From: Nitrospirae bacterium YQR-1
Lineage (GTDB): Bacteria > Nitrospirota > Thermodesulfovibrionia > Thermodesulfovibrionales > Magnetobacteriaceae
DNA: 64,000 nt
Direction: 5' to 3'
Assembly: GCA_039908095.1 (NCBI GenBank)
Contig: JAMOBJ010000001.1
Span: forward strand, 62,001 to 126,000
Part shown: piece after piece, positions 1 to 9,158 of the stretch
Position numbering within the stretch: the stretch's first letter is position 1
How the letters are laid out: every line of letters starts with the position of its first letter
Position numbers and translations under genes: made by a program
Notes under the pieces: model-generated
Told to the model about the DNA's origin: nothing
The model's input: the letters and a program-made list of their open reading frames with translations, nothing else
The model's database searches: none

Positions 1-2041
1 TATCCACAGCGTTTAATATATCCTCAATTATTTTTGAGATGGTTAATGAAAAATCTATGAAACGCTCAGTTGTTATAGAAAAAGGATAGCTGCCGCTGTA
101 ATCCTCATCAATTACAGACTCCAAAGCCATAGCGGCCTCTGCCTCAAATGTGTTTATATCACACAGCCACAGCAGTGCCGCTACCGCATCAAACAGCCGT
201 CCGGCACTCGATGACAACGGGCTGTACTGTCTCTGCGGGATTATCCGAAGCAGATTTTCTGTAAATTGCCTCCCGTGCCTTTCTATAAATCCAAGGTCTT
301 GCAGCACAGCCATGGTGTTTTCCTTATAAACATCCACAATATAACTTACAGCCATTCTGCGGGGTTCTCTGACAGCCTGTGCGCCTCCGGGAAGTGGAAT
401 ATATTTAAAATGTGCTGCACGGTCAAACTCATAAACATCGGCAACTAAAAACTCCCCGCCCCACAGGTTGTTATCCGTGCCGTACCCTGTGCCGTCAAAC
501 ACAACACCGATTGCTTTACCTTGTAAATTGTGCTCCGCCGCCACGGAGGCAAAGTGGGCGTGATGGTGCTGAACTGCCGTTTTTACCACCACTGTGCTGC
601 CTGAAACGTACTCAGAGGAGAAATACCCCGGGTGCATATCACAGGCTGCAACCAGAGGTTTTATATTATACATGGACATTATGTTTGCAAGGTTGAGGCT
701 GAAAAATTCAATTGTATCAATGTGTTCCATATCTCCGGTGTGGGGCCCCGGTATTGCGTAGCAGCCCTTTGCCACCGTAAAAGTGTTTTTTATATCACCA
801 CCGAGAGCCAGCGTATCGGGGCCGTCCTCAGAAAGCATAACCGGAGCCGGCACAAACCCGCGTGCTCTCCTTATGAGGTTTATCGTGCCCTCAGCCCGCA
901 CGCTTAACACAGAGTCGTCAATTGCCATGTAAATATCCCTGTTGTGTGTGATAAAGGCGTCGGCCACGGTGGAGAGCTTCTTTATCGCCTCCCCGTTGTC
1001 CGATATTATCGGCTCACCAGGCTGGTTTCCACTTGTCATAACCAGCGCCTTAAAGTTATATTGTGCCGGAGGGAAAAAAGTGTTTTCCACGGCTGCAGTG
1101 CAAGGATAATGGAACAAGAGATAATGTAGAGGGGTGTAGGGCAGCATAAAGCCGTACGATGGACTCCGGCTGCTTACACCATGCGGTATGCCGCCCTTTT
1201 TCTTTAGCAACACAACAGCCCGTTGTGGACTCAGAAGCATTTCCCTCTCTCGGGCTGAAACATGTGCAAACTCCTCAATTGCAGTTATATCGGGTGACAT
1301 CATGGCAAAGGGTTTTTTATCTCGTCTTTTTTTATTTCTTAGCCTCCTGAGAGCTTCCTCATTCAGAGCATCACAACAGAGGTGATAGCCCCCAAGGCCT
1401 TTAACCGCCAGTATTGCCCCCTGTTTTAAATACTCTACGGCTTTAAGTAGGGGATGTGCTGAGAGTCCGGTTTCCGGGAAAAGCGCAACTTTCGGCCCGC
1501 AGCTGTGACATGCTATCGGCTCGGCGTGAAAACGTCTGTTGCCGGGGCTCTCGTACTCAGCCCTGCACTCACCGCACATTGTAAACACAGACATTGTTGT
1601 GTTTGCCCTGTCGTAGGGGATGGCTTTAGTTATCGTATATCTGGGGCCGCAGTTGGAGCAATTGATAAAAGGATACAGATACCTTCTGTCTGAGGGTGTG
1701 AACATTTCTCTTAAACAATCCTCACAAATTGATATATCGGGGGAGAGCATAGTAAATGATGTTTCGTCGGAAATGCTGCTCAGGATTTCAAAATCGCTGC
1801 TACCCTCCGTGGGTAGTGTTGAGGTGTTGATATAATCTATATGTGAAAGCGGCGGCGGATTTTTTAAAAGGCGCTGCATAAAACTTTCCGTTTCCTCTCC
1901 CTCGACCTCAATTTTTACGCCTGCGGAGGTGTTGGTCACAAAGCCTTTTAAGCCGCAAGCGTGCGCCAAATTATACACATAGGGCCGAAACCCCACACCC
2001 TGCACTGTGCCGTTAACAGTTATCTGAGTCCTTTTAACCAC
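1..2041 (-). CDS. hypF: HypF carbamoyltransferase (3' end beyond window)
   Basis: HypF hydrolyses carbamoyl phosphate and forms the thiocarbamate on HypE that becomes the CN ligands of [NiFe]-hydrogenase. Translating the minus strand from GTG 2041 gives an acylphosphatase domain first (VQGVGFRPY), then paired zinc fingers (CEDCL, CSNCG, CGEC, CHSCG), then the YrdC-like domain (KGLGGYHL, SGNQPGEP) and the Kae1-like carbamoyltransferase domain (HHHAH, FDGTGYG). About 680 residues are visible; the family has about 750, so only the C-terminus is missing at position 1. The start overlaps the hypB stop by 22 bases, so translation is probably coupled. GTG is chosen because the acylphosphatase motif follows at the usual distance; an in-frame TTG two codons upstream is possible. 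Identity is very clear. Confidence 0.95.
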   Translation of the reverse strand, partial: MVKRTQITVNGTVQGVGFRPYVYNLAHACGLKGFVTNTSAGVKIEVEGEETESFMQRLLKNPPPLSHIDYINTSTLPTEGSSDFEILSSISDETSFTMLSPDISICEDCLREMFTPSDRRYLYPFINCSNCGPRYTITKAIPYDRANTTMSVFTMCGECRAEYESPGNRRFHAEPIACHSCGPKVALFPETGLSAHPLLKAVEYLKQGAILAVKGLGGYHLCCDALNEEALRRLRNKKRRDKKPFAMMSPDITAIEEFAHVSAREREMLLSPQRAVVLLKKKGGIPHGVSSRSPSYGFMLPYTPLHYLLFHYPCTAAVENTFFPPAQYNFKALVMTSGNQPGEPIISDNGEAIKKLSTVADAFITHNRDIYMAIDDSVLSVRAEGTINLIRRARGFVPAPVMLSEDGPDTLALGGDIKNTFTVAKGCYAIPGPHTGDMEHIDTIEFFSLNLANIMSMYNIKPLVAACDMHPGYFSSEYVSGSTVVVKTAVQHHHAHFASVAAEHNLQGKAIGVVFDGTGYGTDNNLWGGEFLVADVYEFDRAAHFKYIPLPGGAQAVREPRRMAVSYIVDVYKENTMAVLQDLGFIERHGRQFTENLLRIIPQRQYSPLSSSAGRLFDAVAALLWLCDINTFEAEAAMALESVIDEDYSGSYPFSITTERFIDFSLTISKIIEDILNAVD

Positions 2042-2661
2042 GTACAAAAGTCCCCGATTCCATCCCTCGTCTTACAGGATGTTTTAAATATCTTAATAGC
2101 AGGGTTTATAGAGAGGGCGTCTCTTAGGGCTCTGTCTATATCAACGTCAATATAGGGCAGAAGGTCAACCTTATTAAGCAACAGAGCGGTGGACTCACGA
2201 AACATAAGCGGATATTTTAGTGGCTTGTCATGCCCCCCGGTTACACTTAGTACCATAACTTTTATGTCCTCCCCGACTTTAAACTCCGCCGGACAGACAA
2301 GATTCCCTACATTTTCAATTATCAGTATATCCAGGGAGTCAAGTGGCATGGAGTCCAGAACTTCACTTATCATATTGGCGTCAAGGTGACAGGCCCCACC
2401 GGTGTTTATCTGAACTACGGGCACATCAAGCGCACTAATCCTTTGGGCGTCCTCAGAGCCTACAATGTCACCCTCGATTACTCCAACCCTGAGTGTATCT
2501 TTCAGAGTTGTGATAACACGTTCTAAGACGCTTGTCTTGCCTGCTCCGGGAGCTCCCATAAGGTTTATAGTGTAAATACCGGCAGCTTTCAGCCGTTGGT
2601 TGTTAGATTCGGCAAGGCGGTCATTTGACTCAAGTATTTTCGACACTACCTTTATATTCAT
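2020..2661 (-). CDS. hypB: HypB, hydrogenase nickel-insertion GTPase
   Basis: HypB is the GTPase that, with HypA, delivers nickel to the hydrogenase large subunit. The 213-residue protein has a P-loop GAPGAGKTS at residues 36-44, a GDIVGSEDAQRI switch region, GGACHLDA around residues 88-95 with the Cys-His pair used for metal at the GTPase site, and NKVD for guanine recognition. There is no histidine-rich N-terminal stretch and no N-terminal CXXCGC motif, so this is the short form without the nickel-storage or high-affinity site. It overlaps hypA upstream by 4 bases and hypF downstream, so the hyp genes form one transcription unit. Confidence 0.96.
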   Translation of the reverse strand: MNIKVVSKILESNDRLAESNNQRLKAAGIYTINLMGAPGAGKTSVLERVITTLKDTLRVGVIEGDIVGSEDAQRISALDVPVVQINTGGACHLDANMISEVLDSMPLDSLDILIIENVGNLVCPAEFKVGEDIKVMVLSVTGGHDKPLKYPLMFRESTALLLNKVDLLPYIDVDIDRALRDALSINPAIKIFKTSCKTRDGIGDFCTWLKGLR

Positions 2662-3002
2662 AGCGCTTCCAGTTGCAGCAGTTGTAGTTCAAAGCCCTTA
2701 GTTATATTAACATCAGAGGAGAGGCAATTAGGGCAACTCGTGAGGAATACCTCAGCGGGTTCAAATATTTCCAAGCAGTTTTTACAAACACACTGAGGGG
2801 TTATTTTCTCTATGATGAGCTCTGCCGTCTCTGCGATAGTGCCGCCCTTCAGAGCGTCAAAGGCAAAGGCAAGCGCCTCACTCATAACGCCCGCAGCAAG
2901 GCCGACCTGTACCGTTACCGATTCGATGCGGCTGCATCCGTTTTCCATGCAGTGAGTGACGGCTGTCTCCAGTATGCTTTGAGCAATATATAGTTCGTGC
3001 AT
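2658..3002 (-). CDS. hypA: HypA, hydrogenase nickel metallochaperone
   Basis: HypA binds nickel and passes it to [NiFe]-hydrogenase together with HypB. The 114-residue length is typical. His2 directly after Met (MHELYIAQSI) is the conserved nickel ligand, and the structural zinc site is formed by Cys73, Cys76, Cys90 and Cys93 (two CxxC pairs). The start abuts the hypC stop (shared base at 3002) and the end overlaps hypB by 4 bases. The order hypC-hypA-hypB-hypF is compact. hypD, hypE and hydrogenase structural genes are not in the window and may lie beyond its left edge. Confidence 0.95.
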   Translation of the reverse strand: MHELYIAQSILETAVTHCMENGCSRIESVTVQVGLAAGVMSEALAFAFDALKGGTIAETAELIIEKITPQCVCKNCLEIFEPAEVFLTSCPNCLSSDVNITKGFELQLLQLEAL

Positions 3003-3232
3003 TAGCCCTCATCAAGAGGCACTCCCGCCTCCTTAAAAAAGCACAGAGTCTCCAGTGCAGCTGTTTCGTCAACTTTTTGGATTGCAAAACCGGCATGTAT
3101 TAATACATAATCCCCTGCAGTGACCTCCTCAGGCATTAGAAGTAAACTTATCTCCCTCCGCACCCCCATAACATCAACCACCGAGGTATGATTATCAACA
3201 CTTATGACTTTTGACGGCACAGCAAGACACAT
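3002..3232 (-). CDS. hypC: HypC/HypG hydrogenase maturation chaperone
   Basis: HypC is the small chaperone that carries the Fe(CN)2CO unit with HypD and binds the hydrogenase large-subunit precursor. The 76-residue sequence begins MCLAVP, with essential Cys2 exposed after Met removal, and has the conserved GDYVLIHAGFA segment with His46. It is the first visible gene of the hyp unit. A 145-base gap containing a family A repeat end separates it from the methyltransferase gene upstream. Confidence 0.95.
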   Translation of the reverse strand: MCLAVPSKVISVDNHTSVVDVMGVRREISLLLMPEEVTAGDYVLIHAGFAIQKVDETAALETLCFFKEAGVPLDEG

Positions 3233-3288
3233 ATTTTATTTCCCTTTCCTTTCTCTGGAGCAACCCTGCATCACAAGATTACCTTCTT

Positions 3289-3320
3289 ATACCAAATCGC
3301 AGTCAAAAGTAAACAACCTC
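3289..3320 (+). repeat. Family A repeat, terminal fragment
   Basis: The segment matches the left terminus of the dispersed family A element (ATACCAAATCGCAGTC, then AAAGTAAACA) and then diverges. It sits in the gap between hypC and the methyltransferase gene. Read on the minus strand it contains TTTACT, 16 bases, TATAAG, so the repeat end could act as a weak promoter for hypC; that is inference. Confidence 0.6.
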
Positions 3321-3377
3321 TCCATTGTTTTTTTATTACCAAGTTTATCCTCTTTTCCTCCTCTAACACACCGGTTA

Positions 3378-4595
3378 TCACTTCAAATCAAAGACGGAAA
3401 GGGTCTCTGCATGGTAGGTGTTAGGGAACATGTCAAACAACCGGACGGAAGAAAGAACATATTTATCGAGAAGCTTTGCAGCATCACGAGCAAATGTGGA
3501 GGGATTACATGAAACATAAACTATTTTAGCCGGAGAGAGCGCTTTAAGTGTTTCCATAGCGTTGTTGGTTAATCCCGCCCGCGGTGGATCTGTGATGACA
3601 ACATCGTATGTTTGTAACGAGCGATATTTTTCAAATGGTTTTGCTTTAAAGGTCACGTTTTTAACATTATTGAGTTTTACGTTGCGGAGGCCGTCCTCAA
3701 CACTGTGGCGGTTTTCTTCAATTACCGTAACGCTGCGGGCTGAAAATGACAACGGGATAGCAAAATTACCACCGCCTCCATAAACATCCAAAACGCTTTT
3801 GCCCTCGATAGGGCCGGCGAGCTCCAATACTTTTTCCACCAAAAGCGCATTCATCCCCTGATTAGCTTGTAAAAACCCCATGGGAGATACCGTATAAGTA
3901 AACTGTGGCCGGCTGTTTTCCAGTACGCAAAAGCTCCGGCCCAATGAAAGCCCCTCATCCGACACTACCCCGTCAAATCCGATGTCGATGAAAAAATCCA
4001 ACTGTGCCTCATCCACTCCATCGCCCTTTACATAAGCTATCGTGTTGTCACCGGTCAGAATGTGAATCTCCTTCAATCCCCTGAGAAAGCGGGCTCCGGT
4101 TAATTTCTCTAAAAACTTATTTATCGTAGGGTTTAACAGATGACATTGTGATATCGGAATTACATGTCTGGAGTGTTCTCTGTAAAAACCTATCCCGGGC
4201 TCATTCTGTCCTGAGACCTTAAATTGCGCCTTGTTTCTATAATTCCATTGATTAAGAAAGACTGTCTCAGACAGTGGTATATCTATTTTACCGATTCTCT
4301 GAAGGCAGTCCAGAAGGATTTCCTCTTTAATGGAAAGCTGCCGTTGATAGGAGATGTGCTGATAGTGGCAGCCTCCACAGAGGTTATAGTCTTTACAGCG
4401 GGGAGTGACTCTGTCTGTGGAGCCGTTTAGAATCTCCACCGTCTGTGCTATAGAATAGTCACGTTTGCTCTCTGTCAGCTCCGCTATGACTCTCTCGCCG
4501 GGTAAGGCCCCTTTTACGAAGATAACTCCGTCTTTTTTCGACAGGCACATACCTCCGTAAACAGGGGCCGACGGCTCAAGCTCGAGAAATTTCAT
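3378..4595 (-). CDS. 23S rRNA (uracil-5-)-methyltransferase, RlmD/RumA family
   Basis: This is a SAM-dependent enzyme of the TrmA/RlmC/RlmD family that makes m5U in RNA. The 405-residue protein has an N-terminal TRAM-like region (residues 1-55), the iron-sulfur cluster cysteines in CKDYNLCGGC, the SAM-binding VLDVYGGGGNFAIPL segment, the DPPRAGL motif and the catalytic cysteine in VYVSCNPSTFARD. Which uridine is modified cannot be read from sequence, so no specific symbol is given. Its start overlaps the response regulator stop by 4 bases, placing it in the same transcript as the two-component pair, probably without functional linkage. Confidence 0.9.
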   Translation of the reverse strand: MKFLELEPSAPVYGGMCLSKKDGVIFVKGALPGERVIAELTESKRDYSIAQTVEILNGSTDRVTPRCKDYNLCGGCHYQHISYQRQLSIKEEILLDCLQRIGKIDIPLSETVFLNQWNYRNKAQFKVSGQNEPGIGFYREHSRHVIPISQCHLLNPTINKFLEKLTGARFLRGLKEIHILTGDNTIAYVKGDGVDEAQLDFFIDIGFDGVVSDEGLSLGRSFCVLENSRPQFTYTVSPMGFLQANQGMNALLVEKVLELAGPIEGKSVLDVYGGGGNFAIPLSFSARSVTVIEENRHSVEDGLRNVKLNNVKNVTFKAKPFEKYRSLQTYDVVITDPPRAGLTNNAMETLKALSPAKIVYVSCNPSTFARDAAKLLDKYVLSSVRLFDMFPNTYHAETLSVFDLK

Positions 4596-4951
4596 TTTTT
4601 GGCTAAAAGGGTCTTTATCGTGCTCTTCAACTCTGTTAGATCTGCTGATTTTACAACGTAAGCGTCAGAGGCCCAAACGGAGAAATCATCCCTGTAATCG
4701 TAAGCCGTTGACATTATGACGGGAAGGCCGGGTTTCTTTTCCTTCATCCTTCTGAGCACCTCTATGCCATCCATTCCAGGCATTAAAATATCCAGTGTTA
4801 CAATATCCGGAGTTTGCTTTTCAAAAAATTCCAGTGCTTCCTTGCCGGAACTTGCGATAAAAACCTCGTAGTTTTCATCCTCAAGCTCCGCCTGATAAAG
4901 CATTCTGAGATGTTGGTCGTCATCAACTATCAGCACTTTAGGTTTACTCAT
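4592..4951 (-). CDS. Single-domain response regulator (receiver only)
   Basis: The 119-residue protein is a stand-alone CheY/Spo0F-type receiver. Acidic residues D10-D12, phospho-acceptor Asp54 in LDILMPGMDG, Ser81/Thr82 and Lys101 are all in place. There is no output domain, so it must act by protein contact or in a phosphorelay. It overlaps the histidine kinase gene by 8 bases and is surely its partner. The Tyr-Asp-Tyr stretch after the conserved Thr and the Trp before Lys101 are unusual for CheY but do not touch the active site. Confidence 0.92.
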   Translation of the reverse strand: MSKPKVLIVDDDQHLRMLYQAELEDENYEVFIASSGKEALEFFEKQTPDIVTLDILMPGMDGIEVLRRMKEKKPGLPVIMSTAYDYRDDFSVWASDAYVVKSADLTELKSTIKTLLAKK

Positions 4952-7900
4952 TGTTTCCCTCCTTTAATGGTAAATTAATTTTAAATATAGTTCCTACACC
5001 AACTGTACTTTCTACTTCTATTGTTCCTTTATGCTCCTCAATTATTTTTTGTGCTATGGTTAAACCCAAACCTGCCCCCGTTGTCTTTGTCGTGAAAAAC
5101 GGATCAAACAGATGCTTTAACTCCTCCTCTTCTATCCCGGCCCCCGTATCTTCTATCTCTATGGCGGCTGCATTATCCTGCCGCCGTGAGTGCACTATAA
5201 TCTTCCCATTGCCCTCTATTGCCTGCCGGGCATTGTCAAAGATATTAAAGAGTGCTTCCTTTAAACTCCCCGGATTACCGGTTATTTCAAGGGTCTTCTC
5301 ACTATGGATTTCCTCTATGCGGATTTTACCTTTAATCGGCTGCTCTATCATAGAAATTATAGAGTGCAAAAGGGCTATAACATCAACTTTTTCATTGGAT
5401 ATTTTGTTTTTTCTTACAAAACCAAGGGTCTGCCTCAGCAGTGCCTCCAGCCGTCCCACCTCACTTACGATTATGTGGGCATACTCTTTTAACGGCTCAT
5501 CAAGCTTTTTCTCAAGCCTTCTGGCAAATCCCCCTATTGAGGAAAGGGGATTCCTTATCTCATGTGCTACACGGGCTGCCATCTCACCAAGGGCCGCCAC
5601 TTTCTCTATGCTGGCTAACTGCTCACGAAGGGCTTTTATCTCCTTCACATTACTAACTATATGGATTGTCCCCTTAAATCGGGCGTGATGGTCAAATATT
5701 GGAGAGTTCGACACACTACATGTATCCTTTAAGCGATAATAAAAACCCTCCACCTCACTTACCCCTGATTTCCCCTCTTCCAGAATCTGCCTATGAGGGC
5801 AGTTAGGCCATGGCTCGGAGGTGGCGTGAAATATCTCATAGCACTTTCTCCCTATAATTTCAGACGGCGGTAACTCTGTAAGGTTACACACCGACTTATT
5901 AACCTTTACAATGTTTAAATCCTTATCCGTTATATAAACCAGATCGTTTATGGATTCAAACATGTTTTCCAGTTCCGTCTCAGCCAGTTTTACTTGTTCA
6001 AAAAGTCTGGCGCTCTCGATAGCTGTTGCAGCCTGATCGGCGAAACTTAACAAAAACTCCGTGTCATCCTCTGTTATTGGGCGGTGGTTAAAGAGATTAT
6101 CCACCCACAACACCCCTATTGCCCTGTTGCGGGCTATTATAGGTACAACTAAATATGCCTCCGTCTTGAGGTATTGAGTCAGTATGGGATTAGACATGGG
6201 GTCTGTGGCCGCCGATTTTACATTAAAGTGCATCTTTTTAGCTATCGCCGTCGAAAGATAACATTCCGACTCAAGGGGTATTTGCAGGCTCATGGAAAGC
6301 TTATCCATAAAGGAGTCCTTACTAAGCGGGCCGTTTTCAATCTCCTGCAGGATGCTGTGAAGTGATTTGTCCTCAAATGACAAGTCCTGCCATATCCTTG
6401 CCGCCTCCTCATGATTGGCAGGCCCCACCCCCATCATTCCCTTCAGCATCCGCTCCGAATCATCACAGAGAAAGATTATTGCCCTGTTAAAACCCAGTCC
6501 GTCGCTTACCGTTACCGCCGTTAGAATCATTCTGAGGAGCCTGTTGAGCTCAAGTGTGCCGCGCATAGCGGTACTTATAAAAAATAACCTCGAAAATTTC
6601 CTGTTACTTTTAACCAGTTTTTCCGCTATAGATTTCCTTAAAGATATGTCACGCGCTATCATGCTCATTCCGGTAACAACCCCTGTGGCATCCTTTATAG
6701 GAGAGATGGTCAGGCTTATATCAACCATTGAGCCGTCCTTACGGTTCCCGCTTGTTTCAACATCTTTGAGAATCTCACCTTGTCTTATTGCATCCAGGTG
6801 TGCTTTGCCGTTAATTAAGGCCGACTCCGGTAAAAAAGGGATACAGGTGTCTATAGCCTCACGCAGGGTAAAGCCGAATATCAGCTCGGCACTTTTATTC
6901 CACGAGGTAATTACACAGTCTAAATCAGTCGTTATTATGGCATCGGCGGAGTTCTCTATAAGACTCTCAAGGCGTTCCTTTGTATCTGACACCTTTTGGT
7001 ATAACTCCGTAATTTCCATCTGGCTGGTTATTCTGTCGGTTATATCCCTTACCATGACTATGCACTCGTCTATCCGCTCATTTTCCTTTATCGGGTAAGC
7101 GGATATTTCAGCATAGCGGCCATGTTTTTCGTAATTGACCGTGCATATATCCCCTGAATCGAAAGTTGCCTCAGCCACACACTGGGGACATATTCCCTCT
7201 TCATACGGAAAAACTTCATGACACTTCCTGCCCGGTATTTCCATTACGTTAAAAGACGTCCATTTCTCAATGGCCTTGTTTGCCGTTGTAATGGTTAGCC
7301 ATTTGTCAACAGTGACAATTGCAGCGTTTACGCTGTTAAAGAGGATTTCCATCCTGTTTTGAGATACAGTTTTAGCCCGTTGCCATTCGAGCTCTTTTTT
7401 GTGTGCAAGAGCGCGTTCTATGCTCAGAGCCGCAAGAACTGCAAAACCCTCAAGCGTTAAAAGATCGTCCGTTGTCAGCACAGGTGCAGCTGCGGCGGAG
7501 GGCTGTTTTACTTTATCATAGACCTCAAGGGTGCCTATGAGTGAGCTGCCGGTTCTCAGAGGCACTATGGCCATGGAGCGGATCATTAATTGAAGAACCC
7601 GCAGCTCATTTGGCAGCACTTTGGTATCGTCAATCAGAAGTGCCTGATTTTTTTTAAGAACCTGGGAAAAAACCTCCTCACCAACCTTTTGAGTCAATAT
7701 ACTTAAAACACCCTTAGTAAGTCCAAACGATGACTTTATGGTGTATCCGGCCTCTCCCTTTAGCCTTATAGCGCAACCTTTAACATTTGCAAGAGCTGTG
7801 ACGGTTTTGCAGATAGTCTCAAGCAGCTTATCAAGGTCGGAAAGAGAGCCTGTTTGTCGTGCAAAATCAAAAAGACAAAGGAGCCGCTCCGCCTTTATAA

Positions 7901-7973
7901 AAGGCTTATATTGAAGTAATTGTTCAGGGTCGTTAAACCCCGACAACTGTTTTTGTGCCGTCTCGGTTTGCAA
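4944..7973 (-). CDS. Large sensor histidine kinase (GAF-PAS-PAS-GAF-PAS-HisKA-HATPase)
   Basis: The 1009-residue protein has no obvious membrane segment, so it is probably a cytoplasmic sensor. Domains in order are: GAF (about 30-195), PAS with a cysteine motif GRKCHEVF..CPQC (about 210-310), a second PAS (about 330-450), a second GAF (about 475-655), a third PAS with GRKCYEIF and a nearby Cys (about 665-775), HisKA with the phospho-acceptor in VAHEIRNPLSS, and HATPase_c with N box FDNARQAI, G1 DTGAG and G2 GAGLGL. The two cysteine-bearing PAS domains could hold metal or respond to redox; that is inference. It overlaps the receiver gene downstream and lies 31 bases after galT. Confidence 0.92.
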   Translation of the reverse strand: MQTETAQKQLSGFNDPEQLLQYKPFIKAERLLCLFDFARQTGSLSDLDKLLETICKTVTALANVKGCAIRLKGEAGYTIKSSFGLTKGVLSILTQKVGEEVFSQVLKKNQALLIDDTKVLPNELRVLQLMIRSMAIVPLRTGSSLIGTLEVYDKVKQPSAAAAPVLTTDDLLTLEGFAVLAALSIERALAHKKELEWQRAKTVSQNRMEILFNSVNAAIVTVDKWLTITTANKAIEKWTSFNVMEIPGRKCHEVFPYEEGICPQCVAEATFDSGDICTVNYEKHGRYAEISAYPIKENERIDECIVMVRDITDRITSQMEITELYQKVSDTKERLESLIENSADAIITTDLDCVITSWNKSAELIFGFTLREAIDTCIPFLPESALINGKAHLDAIRQGEILKDVETSGNRKDGSMVDISLTISPIKDATGVVTGMSMIARDISLRKSIAEKLVKSNRKFSRLFFISTAMRGTLELNRLLRMILTAVTVSDGLGFNRAIIFLCDDSERMLKGMMGVGPANHEEAARIWQDLSFEDKSLHSILQEIENGPLSKDSFMDKLSMSLQIPLESECYLSTAIAKKMHFNVKSAATDPMSNPILTQYLKTEAYLVVPIIARNRAIGVLWVDNLFNHRPITEDDTEFLLSFADQAATAIESARLFEQVKLAETELENMFESINDLVYITDKDLNIVKVNKSVCNLTELPPSEIIGRKCYEIFHATSEPWPNCPHRQILEEGKSGVSEVEGFYYRLKDTCSVSNSPIFDHHARFKGTIHIVSNVKEIKALREQLASIEKVAALGEMAARVAHEIRNPLSSIGGFARRLEKKLDEPLKEYAHIIVSEVGRLEALLRQTLGFVRKNKISNEKVDVIALLHSIISMIEQPIKGKIRIEEIHSEKTLEITGNPGSLKEALFNIFDNARQAIEGNGKIIVHSRRQDNAAAIEIEDTGAGIEEEELKHLFDPFFTTKTTGAGLGLTIAQKIIEEHKGTIEVESTVGVGTIFKINLPLKEGNNE

Positions 7974-8004
7974 TTAAAAATCCTTGAGAGCTCCCCCTAT
8001 TGCT

Positions 8005-9000
8005 CTAAGCTCCACCCTTTAGGAATCTGACGGCATCCTCAGGAGACGTTGGATTAATATAAAACCCTGAGCCCCACTCAAAACCCGCCATTTTCGTGAG
8101 TTTGGGAAATATTTCTATGTGCCAGTGGTAGTAGTTGTTCTCCTCGGCATTAAGTGGAGAGGTGTGAATTACAAAATTATACGGTGGAACGTCCAGTATT
8201 TTATCAAGCATCTGTAAAGTAGTCTGGATGATTTCGGCAAGCTCGGCGAAGGAGTTGTTCTTAGGCCTGAATGATGATTCGTGGTTCTTTGGCATTATCC
8301 ACATTTCAAAGGGCACACGCGGAGCATAGGCCGACAGGGTAATGTATGAATCGTTTTCACACACTACACGCTTATTTATGTGTTTTTCCTGTTGCACAAG
8401 GTCACAGTATATGCATTTTTCCATAAAGTCAAAATATTTTTTTGAGGAATCCAGCTCTTCCTGCACTCTCTTGGGAACAATCGGAAGGGCTATCAGTTGG
8501 CTGTGCGTGTGCTCCAGGGTTGCGCCGGCGGCCTCTCCCTCGTTTTTATAAATCAGGATATACTGAAAACGGTGGTCCTTCTTTAAATCTGTAAGACGTG
8601 AGTAATAAGCCCACAGGACATCCTCTGCACTCTTGCGAGGCATGGTGGAGAGAGAGTATTCGTGGCCCGGGGTCTCTACGATGATCTCATGAGCGCCGAT
8701 ACCGTTCATTCTGCCGAAAATGTGCTCTCCTGACCTCTCCAGCTCTCCCTCTATCTGAAGTGCCGGAAACTTGTTAGGTACAACCCGTAGTGTCCAGTCG
8801 GACGGTCCGGTCTTATGAGAGCCTCTGAAAGCGAGTATCTCGTTGGGGGTTGTGTACTCATGACCCGGACAGAATGGGCAAAACCCGACTAATTTCTTCC
8901 TCCTTGATGAGGGTGATAAGAAATCAGAGGGTCTTTTGCCCCTCTCCGTTGATATTATAACCCAACGCCCTATTATAGGGTCTTTTCTTAACTCTGACAT
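8005..9000 (-). CDS. galT: Galactose-1-phosphate uridylyltransferase
   Basis: GalT exchanges UMP between UDP-glucose and galactose-1-phosphate in the Leloir pathway; in organisms like this it may serve nucleotide-sugar supply for surface glycans. The 331-residue protein has zinc ligands in CPFCPGHE, the catalytic HTHSQ motif (HxHxQ, His uridylylated) and the C-terminal HWHIEIFPK segment of the HIT-like superfamily. An AGGAGG ribosome site precedes the ATG at 9000. No gal partner genes are nearby. Some relatives are ADP-glucose or UDP-glucose phosphorylases, so the exact nucleotide is not certain. Confidence 0.88.
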   Translation of the reverse strand: MSELRKDPIIGRWVIISTERGKRPSDFLSPSSRRKKLVGFCPFCPGHEYTTPNEILAFRGSHKTGPSDWTLRVVPNKFPALQIEGELERSGEHIFGRMNGIGAHEIIVETPGHEYSLSTMPRKSAEDVLWAYYSRLTDLKKDHRFQYILIYKNEGEAAGATLEHTHSQLIALPIVPKRVQEELDSSKKYFDFMEKCIYCDLVQQEKHINKRVVCENDSYITLSAYAPRVPFEMWIMPKNHESSFRPKNNSFAELAEIIQTTLQMLDKILDVPPYNFVIHTSPLNAEENNYYHWHIEIFPKLTKMAGFEWGSGFYINPTSPEDAVRFLKGGA

Positions 9001-9158
9001 TGAAGCCTCCTGTTTATTAATATTTTTGTATTGAATGTTTCTGAATCCGCTTTATATCAAAACTTTCTTCAGTTTTTTAAAATATGTTTTAAGTATGAAC
9101 CCACCTCTTTCTCTAAAATAGTCAGGTTATTGTATCATAAATAAGGAAAAGTTTGAAT

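Noticed and set aside
4951..5688. 245-codon plus-strand open frame within the histidine kinase gene
   Set aside because: It is antisense to the HATPase/HisKA region, whose motifs are intact on the minus strand; the plus-strand translation shows no motif and no ribosome site.
6415..7098. 227-codon plus-strand open frame in the PAS region
   Set aside because: Also antisense to the kinase gene; hydrophobic, Ser-rich translation without domain features.
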